Source: CADEDV01 sp964596345
GTDB taxonomy: Bacteria; Bacteroidota; Bacteroidia; Chitinophagales; Chitinophagaceae
Direction of reading: 5' to 3'
Assembly: GCA_964596345.1 (NCBI GenBank)
Contig: CAZQSZ010000002.1
Span: 496,001 to 560,000 of the forward strand
DNA: 64,000 nt
Positions 18,526 to 26,791 of this stretch are shown piece after piece. The position numbers and the translations under genes were made by a program. Every line of letters starts with the position of its first letter. Positions within the stretch are counted from its first letter, which is position 1. The notes beneath the pieces were generated by a model that saw only the letters and a program-made list of their open reading frames with translations, did not search any database and was not told the DNA's origin.

Positions 18526-20547
18526 ATGAAAATAAAACTATTGCCAATATTTATGCTGCACTGCATAACAGGGTTTGCACAGCGAGATACTATAGCTATC
18601 AATAACGATTGGCAATTTACTATTGACAAAAAAGCAGAAGGTAATAGTGGAAAATGGTTTGAGGGAACGCTATCGGGTACAAGAAAAATAAACCTGCCCC
18701 ATACCTGGAATATAGAAGAAGAAAATCAGAATCACTATGGCTGGGGATGGTATCAAAAGAAAATAAATGTTCCATCACACTGGAAGAATAAAAATGTGGT
18801 ATTGCAATTCGGGGCTATAAATCATACATCTGTTATTTATGTGAATGGCAAAAAGGTGGAAGAAAATATTGGCGATGGGTTCAACAAATTTTTTATTAAC
18901 CTGAACGGTAAATTGAATTATGGAAGAGACAATACTATCACCGTTGCCGTTAATAATGATTATGGAAAAAATAAAGTACCCTTTGGAAGTTCATTTGACT
19001 GGCCAAACGATGGTGGTATCATTCGGAAAGTTTCTTTAATTGTAAGTAACAAGCCATCAGCAGCATACATCCATGCAACGCCACAGTTAAATGTAACTGA
19101 CAGTTCCGGCAAGTTGGAAATTAAATTGGGCTTTGATAATTCAAACAACAAAAATGTTGAACTGGCTATTACGGTTACAGAAGAAAATCAACTGACAAAA
19201 AATGTTATCCTTAAAAATACAGTAAAACCTGTATGGCAAAATAACGAAGCCATTGTTGAATTTAGCTTTCCTAAAATAAATCCCTGGCATTTTGACTTCC
19301 CTAACCTATATCGGATAGACGTTTCTGTATTGAGTAATAGGAAAGCCACAGACAAAATTTCTACAACCATCGGTTTTCGTGAAATAAAATTTGCAGATGG
19401 AAAGACATATCTCAATGGTGAAAGAATTAAACTGATGGGTGTGGAATGGACAGCAGGCAGCAATCCAAATTTTGGCTTTGCAGAAACAGATTCGGTTATC
19501 ATCAGTCAATGCAAACTTATGAAGGATGTGAATGCTATATTTACCCGGCAGCATTTTCAACAAGATGATTTGTTTTATGAATTTTGCGACCGCAATGGAA
19601 TTTTAGTACAGCAGGAAGTGCCGTTGTGGGGGCCTGAAACACCAGCCAATGATACCATCCGTAATATTGCTATGAAGCAATTGGAAAGAATGGTACACAA
19701 CTATTACAATCATCCCAGCATTTTCTCCTGGGGTGTAGGTAATGAATTGCGGGGCCGGGATAAAGACATGAAGCAAATGATTTCGGATTTAATTACAAAA
19801 GCCAGGGTACTAGACCCTTCCCGTCATGTTGCGTATGTAAGTAATACTCTTACCAGTAGTTTTTACAATAATCCACGGTTTACTCCCGATGCTGCCAATG
19901 ACGGCGATTATTTAATGATGAATGAATACGGAGGAAGCTGGTGGGATGTACCGGTTGGAAAAATTCATGCATACCTTGATAGTGTGCATTTAAGTTATCC
20001 CGATAAACCTTTTTTTATTTCTGAGTTTGGTTTATGCGAACCCAACTTTAAAGGTGGCGACCAGCGGCGGATAGAAGATTTGATTTATCACATAGCTATT
20101 TACGAAAGCAAGCCCTATGTAGAAGGTGCTATTTATTTTGATTTAACGGATTACCGCACTCATTATCCAGGCACACCGGAAAAAAATAAATACAGACAAA
20201 GGATACATGGCATTTACGATATGTATGGCAATCCCAAACCTTCCATGACTATATTAAGGGAACTGTCATCGCCTATAGAAGTGCAGCAGGCAAGGCAATG
20301 GAAAAAAGGTAAACTGAATTTGTTAGTTTTTGGCAGTATGGGATTACCACAACATACTGTTAAGGGATATAAAGTGTATGTTTCGGATAAAGTGGATAGT
20401 TACACTTCAGGCAAAGTTTATGAACTGCCTGAAATAAAACCGGGGCAGCGTATCAATTTTGAAGTAGATGATGTAAACAATGGTAAAGTTATTATTACTG
20501 TGGTTCGACCAACAGGTTATGTAGTATCACAAAAATCTTTTTATTGA
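18526..20547 (+). CDS. Glycoside hydrolase family 2 protein, probable beta-galactosidase
   Basis: A 673-residue exported GH2 enzyme. The signal peptide ends at GFAQ near residue 18. Domains in order: a jelly-roll sugar-binding domain (LPHTWNIEEENQNHYGWGWY near 58-77), an immunoglobulin-like domain, then the TIM barrel with FTRQHFQQDDLFYEFCDRNG near 338-357. The acid/base glutamate is in SWGVGNELRGRD near 401-412 and the nucleophile glutamate in FFISEFGLCEPN near 495-506. No long C-terminal modules are present, so it belongs to the shorter GH2 forms. GH2 also contains beta-glucuronidases and beta-mannosidases; beta-galactosidase is favoured by the mucin-like setting. Confidence 0.85.
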   Translation: MKIKLLPIFMLHCITGFAQRDTIAINNDWQFTIDKKAEGNSGKWFEGTLSGTRKINLPHTWNIEEENQNHYGWGWYQKKINVPSHWKNKNVVLQFGAINHTSVIYVNGKKVEENIGDGFNKFFINLNGKLNYGRDNTITVAVNNDYGKNKVPFGSSFDWPNDGGIIRKVSLIVSNKPSAAYIHATPQLNVTDSSGKLEIKLGFDNSNNKNVELAITVTEENQLTKNVILKNTVKPVWQNNEAIVEFSFPKINPWHFDFPNLYRIDVSVLSNRKATDKISTTIGFREIKFADGKTYLNGERIKLMGVEWTAGSNPNFGFAETDSVIISQCKLMKDVNAIFTRQHFQQDDLFYEFCDRNGILVQQEVPLWGPETPANDTIRNIAMKQLERMVHNYYNHPSIFSWGVGNELRGRDKDMKQMISDLITKARVLDPSRHVAYVSNTLTSSFYNNPRFTPDAANDGDYLMMNEYGGSWWDVPVGKIHAYLDSVHLSYPDKPFFISEFGLCEPNFKGGDQRRIEDLIYHIAIYESKPYVEGAIYFDLTDYRTHYPGTPEKNKYRQRIHGIYDMYGNPKPSMTILRELSSPIEVQQARQWKKGKLNLLVFGSMGLPQHTVKGYKVYVSDKVDSYTSGKVYELPEIKPGQRINFEVDDVNNGKVIITVVRPTGYVVSQKSFY

Positions 20548-20573
20548 TTCTTATTTAACCCATTTTGTAAAAT

Positions 20574-23153
20574 ATGAAAGAAGCTGTAAAGAATGTTTTC
20601 CTGGTCATAATTCTTTCATCCATATCGGTACAGGCACAAATTAAGCTGCCCATCCTGAATGATTCCTTGTTTAGTACATATTATCAGCAGCGGGTAAGCC
20701 ATTTTAAACTTATACCAGTTAAAGAGAATGACATCGTTTTTATAGGCAATAGTATTACTGACGGGGCTGAATGGTCAGAGCTATTTAATGACATTACTAT
20801 TAAAAACCGTGGTATTAGTGGAGACTTCAGCGCAGGAATACTTCACAGGATTAATGATATTGTAAAACAAAAACCCGGAAAAATATTTTTGCTTATAGGG
20901 GTAAATGATTTGGCATGGGGTATCAGTACAGACAGTGTTATAAAAAATATTTTACTTACAGCCGACTGGATAAAACAAGAAAGTCCTTCAACACAACTGT
21001 TTATCCAAAGTGTTCTACCGGTATCGGATGTGTTTAAGAAATTTATTGGTCATACTAATAAAACTGATTCTATCCTTAAAATAAATAGCAGGCTTAAAAA
21101 AGAATCAGAAAATCACCGCTATGATTATATTGACCTGCATACTTTTTTCTGTAACAAACAAGGCAAGCTGGATGGGAAATACACCAACGATGGATTACAT
21201 CTTTCTGGTGAAGGCTATATACTTTGGAAGCACCTTGTTTTTCCATATCTGTATAGCATTGAGGGAAAACCTTCCATTATCCCCTTGCCTCAAAAGATAG
21301 CATGGCACACCGGTTATTTTCAATTACACCTTGCCAGTTCAATAATAGTGAATGATGCAGCTCTGGCGGCTGAAGCAAGGTTTTTAAAAGAAATGATTGC
21401 GGATAACGGAACGCAACTTGAGATAAAAAATAAGGCAAAAAATAGCGAAGTGTTTATTGAGCTTCAACTGAAAAAGAATGACTCGTTAAATGCCGCATCA
21501 GAGTCATACAATTTAAAAGTTTCAGAAAAAAAAATCCTTCTATCAGCAAGTTCTGCACATGGAATATTTAATGGTATTCAAACATTACGGCAGTTGATGA
21601 GAGATGGCGCCGTCATTGATGCTTGTGAAATTACCGACCAGCCTGCATTTTCATGGCGGGGTTATATGATTGATGTTGGAAGGAATTATATGTCAATGAA
21701 ATTGCTGAAGGAGCAGATAGATGTGATGGCAAGGTATAAACTAAATGTTTCTCATTTTCATGCAACAGAAGATATTGCCTGGCGCATAGCTATCAAACAA
21801 TATCCCCAACTTACTGCACCTGAAAATATGCTTCGTAATAAAGGACAGTATTATGCAGAATCAGAAATACAAGAATTGATTGCATACTGCAAAGAGAGAC
21901 ACATAACATTTGTACCTGAGATTGATATGCCGGGGCATAGTGCTGCTTTTAAACGAGCCATGAAAACGGATATGCAAAACGATTCAGGCATAACTTATGT
22001 GAAAAATATTCTAAAAGAGTTTTGTACCACTTACGATGTGCCCTATATTCATATTGGTGCTGATGAAGTGAAGATTACTAATAAAAAATTCATTCCTGAA
22101 GTGACTGCTTATATTGAAAGTTTAGGTAAGAAAGTAATAGGCTGGCAGCCGGGTGGAAATTTTAATGATAATACTATTAGGCAATTGTGGATGGATGATA
22201 ATTCACACCTGAACAGCGAAAAAAATATACAGTACATTGATTCAAGACATCTATACCTGAACCACATGGACCCGTTGGAATCTGTAGTAACAATCTTCAA
22301 TAGAAAAATTTGTGAAAAAGAAAAAGGAGACTCTGCAGCAATTGGTGCTACGCTTTGTATGTGGCACGACAGGGCTATTGGCCGGGAAGAAGATATTCTT
22401 ACAATGAACCCTGTTTATCCGGGCATATTAGCATTTGCAGAAAGAACATGGCGGGGCGGCGGCCAAATTGGCTGGATTGCACATATTGACGATGGTGATG
22501 TAAAACTGTTTGCCGATTTTGAGAACAGGTTGCTTGAAAACAAAAAATTGCACTTTAAGTCTAAGCCGTTTCCCTATGTAAAACAAACAAATATTTCCTG
22601 GAACTTGTACGGACCTTATTTTAACGGAGGTGATTTATTTAAGGCATTTGAAGTGGAGAATTCTTTATGGCAGCAGAGTAAGAAACAACCTGTCAAACAA
22701 ATAACAGGTGGAACAATTGTATTAAAACACTGGTGGGCACCGCTGATAAAAGGGGCGGTAGATAAACCAGAAGAAAATACCACCTGGTATGCAACTACAA
22801 CTATCTGGAGCGATGAAGAGGTAACAAAAGACTTTTGGATAGGCTTCAATAATATTTCCCGTTCGCCTGCATCTGATTCACCACCTATGGATGGATGGGA
22901 TAATAAGGGCAGTGCTGTTTGGGTTAACGGAAAACTTATTTCGCCACCTGTATGGAAAAGACCCGGACAAAAAGGCAATGCAGAAATTCCCTTGATAGAT
23001 GAAGGATATGAATACCGTACTCCTGCTAAAATTAAATTACTAAAAGGCTTCAATACTGTACTGCTCAAATTGCCTGTCGGAAGTTTTAAAGCCAAAGACT
23101 GGCAAAACCCGGTAAAGTGGATGTTTACATTTGTTGAAGTCAATAAAGAATAA
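20574..23153 (+). CDS. Two-domain enzyme: SGNH/GDSL esterase fused to GH20 hexosaminidase
   Basis: An 859-residue exported protein. The signal peptide ends at VQAQ near residue 22. Residues about 45-225 are an SGNH hydrolase: FIGNSITDGAEW holds the nucleophile serine, LIGVNDLAWG the block III asparagine, and NDGLHLSGEGY the catalytic Asp-His. Residues about 235-680 are a GH20 hexosaminidase with the catalytic pair in IHIGADEVKITNKK near 490-503. Residues about 690-859 look like a beta-sandwich module. One chain could deacylate a glycan and then remove the exposed GlcNAc/GalNAc. Both domains keep their catalytic residues. It is the last gene of the cluster, 26 nt after the GH2 gene. Confidence 0.88.
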   Translation: MKEAVKNVFLVIILSSISVQAQIKLPILNDSLFSTYYQQRVSHFKLIPVKENDIVFIGNSITDGAEWSELFNDITIKNRGISGDFSAGILHRINDIVKQKPGKIFLLIGVNDLAWGISTDSVIKNILLTADWIKQESPSTQLFIQSVLPVSDVFKKFIGHTNKTDSILKINSRLKKESENHRYDYIDLHTFFCNKQGKLDGKYTNDGLHLSGEGYILWKHLVFPYLYSIEGKPSIIPLPQKIAWHTGYFQLHLASSIIVNDAALAAEARFLKEMIADNGTQLEIKNKAKNSEVFIELQLKKNDSLNAASESYNLKVSEKKILLSASSAHGIFNGIQTLRQLMRDGAVIDACEITDQPAFSWRGYMIDVGRNYMSMKLLKEQIDVMARYKLNVSHFHATEDIAWRIAIKQYPQLTAPENMLRNKGQYYAESEIQELIAYCKERHITFVPEIDMPGHSAAFKRAMKTDMQNDSGITYVKNILKEFCTTYDVPYIHIGADEVKITNKKFIPEVTAYIESLGKKVIGWQPGGNFNDNTIRQLWMDDNSHLNSEKNIQYIDSRHLYLNHMDPLESVVTIFNRKICEKEKGDSAAIGATLCMWHDRAIGREEDILTMNPVYPGILAFAERTWRGGGQIGWIAHIDDGDVKLFADFENRLLENKKLHFKSKPFPYVKQTNISWNLYGPYFNGGDLFKAFEVENSLWQQSKKQPVKQITGGTIVLKHWWAPLIKGAVDKPEENTTWYATTTIWSDEEVTKDFWIGFNNISRSPASDSPPMDGWDNKGSAVWVNGKLISPPVWKRPGQKGNAEIPLIDEGYEYRTPAKIKLLKGFNTVLLKLPVGSFKAKDWQNPVKWMFTFVEVNKE

Positions 23154-23166
23154 TTAAAGCAAAGAC

Positions 23167-23241
23167 CCGGCGCAACCCTTTCTCCGTTTATATAAATCGT
23201 TATTCCTTCGTCATAACGAAACGGCGAAACCATTGCGCCGG
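23167..23241. repeat. REP-like long palindrome after the glycan cluster
   Basis: Perfect 9-bp outer arms CCGGCGCAA (23167-23175) and TTGCGCCGG (23233-23241) enclose nested inner arms CCGTTT (23184-23189) with AAACGG (23219-23224), and TCGTTAT (23197-23203) with ATAACGA (23213-23219). It begins 13 nt after the last gene of the locus and has no T-run, so it is not a standard terminator. Its size and nested design resemble repetitive extragenic palindromes. No second copy is visible in this window. Confidence 0.6.
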
Positions 23242-23402
23242 ATAAAAATTATTGGGAATTGAGATTGGCTTTTCTGTAAGATGCTAATAAAATATCCTGC
23301 CAAACACAATTCCAGAATCTTCAAAGCAGATTTTACAAAGATAGAATTGTAATACTGCTCATTCAACTGACCCTGCCGCAAAATTATTGTCCTGCTCTGT
23401 GC

Positions 23403-23527
23403 GAAACAAGGTCTTCATCCCACATTATAAAGAGCCGTAAATCGCCACGGGTTTTCAAAAAAATCTCCACCAGAATTTGTAATGCTACTCCACATGGGGT
23501 AGTATTTTATTTGAAAAACCTTGTTTC
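23403..23527 (+). promoter_or_regulatory. Nested inverted repeats upstream of ssb
   Basis: Three nested arm pairs: GAAACAAGG (23403-23411) with CCTTGTTTC (23519-23527), perfect over 9 bp; TTTTCAAA (23452-23459) with TTTGAAAA (23510-23517); and an inner hairpin CTACTCC/GGGGTAG around 23485-23502 with a 4-nt loop. The structure ends about 100 nt before ssb. A similar arrangement precedes radC at 37702-37809. It could be a regulatory RNA leader, a protein-bound site or a replication-related structure. The rest of 23242-23625 shows no ORF. Confidence 0.55.
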
Positions 23528-23599
23528 TCCTCCGCAGTCCTAATGGCTGGTCGCTAAGGGTAAATGAATGAAGCGAAGCTGAATTTATTTAATACTCAT

Positions 23600-23628
23600 T
23601 TTTTAAACATTTAAAATTTCATGTTATG
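23600..23628 (+). promoter_or_regulatory. Conserved translation leader of ssb
   Basis: TTTTTAAACA starts exactly 26 nt before the ssb ATG and is followed by an A-rich stretch and ATGTTATGG. The same leader precedes radC at 37831-37859 with identical spacing. No purine-rich Shine-Dalgarno is present; the A/T-rich leader fits Bacteroidota start sites. An extra out-of-frame ATG lies 5 nt before the true start in this gene. Confidence 0.6.
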
Positions 23629-24027
23629 GAAATCATCGGACGAGTAACAGCAGACGCAACCGTTAGCGAAACAAAAGCAGGGAAAAAAGTGGTGAACTTT
23701 TCTATTGCTATTAATGACACTTACAAAACAAAAGGAAACGATGAAGTACAAAAGATTGTGACTTATGTAAACTGTTCGTACTGGATTAACCCCGGTGTGG
23801 CTGCCTACCTTACTAAAGGCACATTAGTGGAATGTTCCGGCAGGGTTGGTGCAAACGCCTGGACAAACAAAGAAGGCGAAGTAAAAGCCAGTCTTACTTT
23901 TCATGTAAACAGCATCAAATTACATGGCCGTTCTACTGGTGGTAATACAACGCCTACGCCAGTAGTACCAATGAACACAGCACCAGCGGCAGCCCTTTCA
24001 GCAGTTGCAGACGATTTACCATTTTAG
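23626..24027 (+). CDS. ssb: Single-stranded DNA-binding protein
   Basis: A 133-residue OB-fold protein that coats single-stranded DNA. The N-terminal strands read MEIIGRVTADATVSETKAGK and VVNFSIAIND; YVNCSYW, LVECSGRVGANAWTNKEGE and LTFHVNSIKL follow. The C-terminus ends in the acidic, phenylalanine-terminated tail ADDLPF used to bind DNA-processing proteins. It is shorter than many chromosomal SSBs and sits next to a DUF932 gene, so it is probably the SSB of a plasmid or integrative element rather than the housekeeping copy. It is followed by its own terminator. Confidence 0.93.
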   Translation: MEIIGRVTADATVSETKAGKKVVNFSIAINDTYKTKGNDEVQKIVTYVNCSYWINPGVAAYLTKGTLVECSGRVGANAWTNKEGEVKASLTFHVNSIKLHGRSTGGNTTPTPVVPMNTAPAAALSAVADDLPF

Positions 24028-24035
24028 TTTTTATG

Positions 24036-24070
24036 GCATCCTGTCAAAGGGCAGGATGCTTTTCATTTTT
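24036..24070 (+). terminator. Intrinsic terminator after ssb
   Basis: Perfect 8-bp stem GCATCCTG (24036-24043) and CAGGATGC (24052-24059), 8-nt loop, followed by TTTTCATTTTT. It ends 21 nt before the next ATG. Confidence 0.8.
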
Positions 24071-24091
24071 AATCATTAAAAATTTACAATC

Positions 24092-25126
24092 ATGGCACAC
24101 AATATTAATTTCAATGAACAAACACAACAACACAGTTTCTTTAGTGTAAAAGAAAAAGCATGGCATGGATTGGGACAGATAGTAGAAGATTATCCAAACA
24201 GCAAAGAAGCATTACAATTTGCAAGACTTGATTTTGAAGTTTGCAAAAGACCAAACATTCATAGACTGGATAATGGTAATGAAATTATTTCTACCAATTC
24301 ATTCTACACTTACCGCCCTGATACCACCGCCATATTAGGCGACCGCTTAGGAAAAGATTATGAAGTGGTACAAAATACGGATGCTTTTAGTTTTTTTGAT
24401 GCTATTGTAGATGGTGATGGCATCCAATACGAAACCGCAGGAGCATTAGGCAAAGGCGAAAAGATTTTTATTACTGCTAAATTGCCGGGTTACATAAAAG
24501 TTGGTAATGATGATATGATTGAAAAGTATTTATTCCTTACAACTTCACATGATGGGTTTGGTAGCATCATGGCGGCGTTTACTCCTATTCGTATTGTTTG
24601 TAACAATACCCTCAATGCTGCTTTGAAAAACTGTAGTAATGCTGTTAAAATCCGTCACACTGCCAATGTGAAAGAACGGCTGGAAGAAGCCCACAAAGTA
24701 ATGGGAATATCTAATCAGCTTTCTGTACAGTTGGAAGGTATTTTTAACCAATGGGCAAAAGTTCGTATTACAGATAAAGAAGTGCAGAAATTGATACAAC
24801 TGGCAATGGTTCCCAATAAGGAAGTATTGCAGAACATTGAAAAAGGTGAAATGGATGAATTGAGCACTTGCTTTAAAAATATGTGTGATGATGTGTACGA
24901 ATATAATATGAGCAGCCCATCCCAACAATATGAAACTACAAAGGGAACGGTGTTTGGCACATACAACGCCATTACAGGATATTTTCAAAATGTAAGAAAT
25001 TACAAGGATGAAGAAGCCAAAATGAAATCCTTATTATATGGCGGTACTGCACAGTTAAGAACGCAAAAAGCTTTTCAGCTTTGTGAGAGTTTTGTAAAAG
25101 CTGAGTTTGCAGGAAATTGGAGCTAA
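24092..25126 (+). CDS. DUF932 (phage/plasmid-like) protein
   Basis: A 344-residue cytoplasmic protein of the DUF932 family, often annotated as phage/plasmid-like. The N-terminus carries the family start FFSVKEKAWHGLGQIVEDYP, and FTPIRIVCNNTLNAAL near residues 164-179 is another hallmark. The biochemical role is not established. The family is repeatedly found on plasmids and integrative elements next to ssb and radC homologues, as here. A short A/T-rich leader precedes the ATG, and two strong hairpins follow the stop. Confidence 0.88.
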   Translation: MAHNINFNEQTQQHSFFSVKEKAWHGLGQIVEDYPNSKEALQFARLDFEVCKRPNIHRLDNGNEIISTNSFYTYRPDTTAILGDRLGKDYEVVQNTDAFSFFDAIVDGDGIQYETAGALGKGEKIFITAKLPGYIKVGNDDMIEKYLFLTTSHDGFGSIMAAFTPIRIVCNNTLNAALKNCSNAVKIRHTANVKERLEEAHKVMGISNQLSVQLEGIFNQWAKVRITDKEVQKLIQLAMVPNKEVLQNIEKGEMDELSTCFKNMCDDVYEYNMSSPSQQYETTKGTVFGTYNAITGYFQNVRNYKDEEAKMKSLLYGGTAQLRTQKAFQLCESFVKAEFAGNWS

Positions 25127-25131
25127 TCATT

Positions 25132-25161
25132 TTTACGGGGCATTTTGCAATGCCCCGTAAA
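25132..25161 (+). terminator. Hairpin after the DUF932 gene
   Basis: Perfect 13-bp stem TTTACGGGGCATT (25132-25144) and AATGCCCCGTAAA (25149-25161) with a 4-nt loop, starting 5 nt after the stop codon. No long T-run follows, so it may act with the next hairpin as a double terminator or protect the mRNA 3' end. Confidence 0.65.
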
Positions 25162-25170
25162 CTTATAAAA

Positions 25171-25229
25171 AAGCTGCCCCGCAACATTGTGGCAGCGTTT
25201 GTAAAATGGCGGGGCAGCTTGGTTTTTTT
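25171..25229. terminator. Bidirectional terminator between DUF932 and DUF2202 genes
   Basis: Perfect 12-bp arms AAGCTGCCCCGC (25171-25182) and GCGGGGCAGCTT (25209-25220). On the + strand seven T follow (25223-25229); on the - strand the stem is followed by TTTTTTATAAG. It therefore ends both the + strand DUF932 transcript and the long - strand operon that finishes at 25288. Confidence 0.8.
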
Positions 25230-25287
25230 GCCTACTGAGTAAGTATATTTATTTTTTATTTATAAAACGAGGGGAAGCAGAAGGAAT

Positions 25288-25902
25288 TTAATTCCACCTT
25301 TTTCTTTTTTCGTTAATAGAATTACTTTTTAATGTAATTATTGTTTCAAACGCCGCTTTGCTAAGAATAACCGGCTCATAATTTATCCCCTGCATTTTGA
25401 GACGGCGCACAAAAGCCCGCAGGTGATTTTCTGATGCCATTTTCAAATAATTATATGTGGCAACAATATCCTTGTTTTGAGTTTGGTTGATTCTTGTTTC
25501 CAAATCTGCAATATCCAGTTCTTCAATTTTGGCACCTACCTTCAACGCTTCGCTTAATGATTGACTTCCAAAGGAAACCAGTTGTGTATAATATTCTTGT
25601 AATAATGTATTTGCAAATACACCATGTTTATCGTTATTTCTTTCTACAGGGTCTTCCAGCCTGTAAGTTGTAAAAAGTGTTTTCATCCTGTCCATGTGGG
25701 TTTGTTCACTTTGCCGGACATTGCCAAATGGATTGACTTCCCATTTTGCATACATGGAATCATACACATCTCTTGCCAGTTTCTCCTCTTCCCTCATGTA
25801 AAGTATTGCATCTTTTTCTTGTTGATTCAAAGAAGGGGCTTGCTGTGTAAAACCAGTTATTGATAGTACAATAGCTGATAAAGAAAGAATGAACTTTTTC
25901 AT
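25288..25902 (-). CDS. DUF2202 ferritin-like exported protein (copy 1)
   Basis: A 204-residue exported protein with a signal peptide ending at GFTQQ near residue 20. The DUF2202 core is an alpha-helical, ferritin-like bundle: LYMREEEKLARDVYDSMYAKW near 33-53, NVRQSEQTHMDRMKTLF near 60-76 and a second half ending ASENHLRAFVRRLK. The E-E-K and E-Q-T-H-M residues are candidate metal ligands. It lies 20 nt downstream of a paralogue and probably shares its transcript. The function of DUF2202 is not established; a role in metal or oxidative stress is plausible only by fold. Confidence 0.88.
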   Translation of the reverse strand: MKKFILSLSAIVLSITGFTQQAPSLNQQEKDAILYMREEEKLARDVYDSMYAKWEVNPFGNVRQSEQTHMDRMKTLFTTYRLEDPVERNNDKHGVFANTLLQEYYTQLVSFGSQSLSEALKVGAKIEELDIADLETRINQTQNKDIVATYNYLKMASENHLRAFVRRLKMQGINYEPVILSKAAFETIITLKSNSINEKRKRWN

Positions 25903-25922
25903 ACCCGATAATTTAAAATGTA

Positions 25923-26606
25923 TTAAAATCCTGTTTCCATTGCACAGTTGATGATGGCATCAAACTCTGCCTGGGTAATATACTGAGGAGTGTATGTGCC
26001 GCCAACATTCAAAATGTTTTTATAGAATGACCTCATGTGGTTGCGGCTTCCTTTTGTGAGCATATCATACACCAGGCGGATGTCTTGGTTGTCAATACTG
26101 ATTAATGCAGTCTTCAAATCAAAAATATCAAGGTCTTCTATGGTTGCACCAACTTTATATGCGTCAAGTACACTTGCACTACCCTTTGCCACTAATTGAT
26201 TGTACAGGGTCTGTAATGTTGTATTAGCAAATACACCAACCCCATTAGAACCAACCGGGTCTATCAGGCTATACTTATTGAGCAACATCAATATTGCATC
26301 CATATGTGTTTGTTCGCTGCTGGAAATATTAGTGAATATATTTACGCCCCATTTGTTATATAAAGTAATGTAAACATCCCGGGCTAATTTTTCTTCCTCT
26401 CTCATAAAAGAAAGGCTGGATAACTCAACCGGATTTAATGGTTCCTTTGGCAAACTGGCTATTTGCGCCTGCAGATTAGCAATGTTAATATTTCCATTGT
26501 CATTACCATTATTAGCAGGAGTATCATCTTTACTGCATGAAGCAATTGTAAATATCAGTGCAGATAGAATTAAAACTACTCCTGAGTTTTTTAATAGATT
26601 TTTCAT
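25923..26606 (-). CDS. DUF2202 ferritin-like lipoprotein (copy 2)
   Basis: A 227-residue paralogue of the downstream gene, but lipid-anchored: the signal ends in a lipobox (IASC, about residues 21-24), then an Asn/Gly-rich linker (ANNGNDNGN). The bundle repeats the same landmarks, SFMREEEKLARDVYITLYNKW and SSSEQTHMDAILMLLNKYSL, and ends GSRNHMRSFYKNI. The two copies are adjacent and clearly from a duplication followed by different sorting, one soluble and one membrane-tethered. It is the first gene after a promoter with a Crp/Fnr-like site at 26644-26688. Confidence 0.88.
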   Translation of the reverse strand: MKNLLKNSGVVLILSALIFTIASCSKDDTPANNGNDNGNINIANLQAQIASLPKEPLNPVELSSLSFMREEEKLARDVYITLYNKWGVNIFTNISSSEQTHMDAILMLLNKYSLIDPVGSNGVGVFANTTLQTLYNQLVAKGSASVLDAYKVGATIEDLDIFDLKTALISIDNQDIRLVYDMLTKGSRNHMRSFYKNILNVGGTYTPQYITQAEFDAIINCAMETGF

Positions 26607-26643
26607 GATGAAATGTTTTATAGTGTTTAATTATTTTATGGTA

Positions 26644-26688
26644 TAAATGTAACTTAAGAATTTCCCGATGTCAGTAACAAGTGTTACA
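26644..26688 (-). promoter_or_regulatory. Crp/Fnr-like activator site and -7 box for the DUF2202 pair
   Basis: Palindrome AGTAACA, 2 nt, TGTTACA at 26673-26688. Read on the - strand, a -7-like TACATTTA (26651-26644) follows 21 nt downstream and no TTTG -33 box is needed. The palindrome centre is about 42 nt upstream of the expected start, the class II activator position. The same design occurs at 37264-37309. Confidence 0.6.
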
Positions 26689-26791
26689 TAGTCAAGCTAC
26701 AATTGTTAAAATAGATACAATTTCAAAGAAGGCCGTTCCCAGTAAATCACCTCCATAAAATGTTGTAAATACCATCCTTCGTAAGTGTGCC

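Noticed and set aside
22616..23233. 205-residue ORF on the - strand over the end of the SGNH-GH20 gene
   Set aside because: It is antisense to a conserved protein, and its start lies in the REP-like palindrome; the translation looks like a shadow frame.
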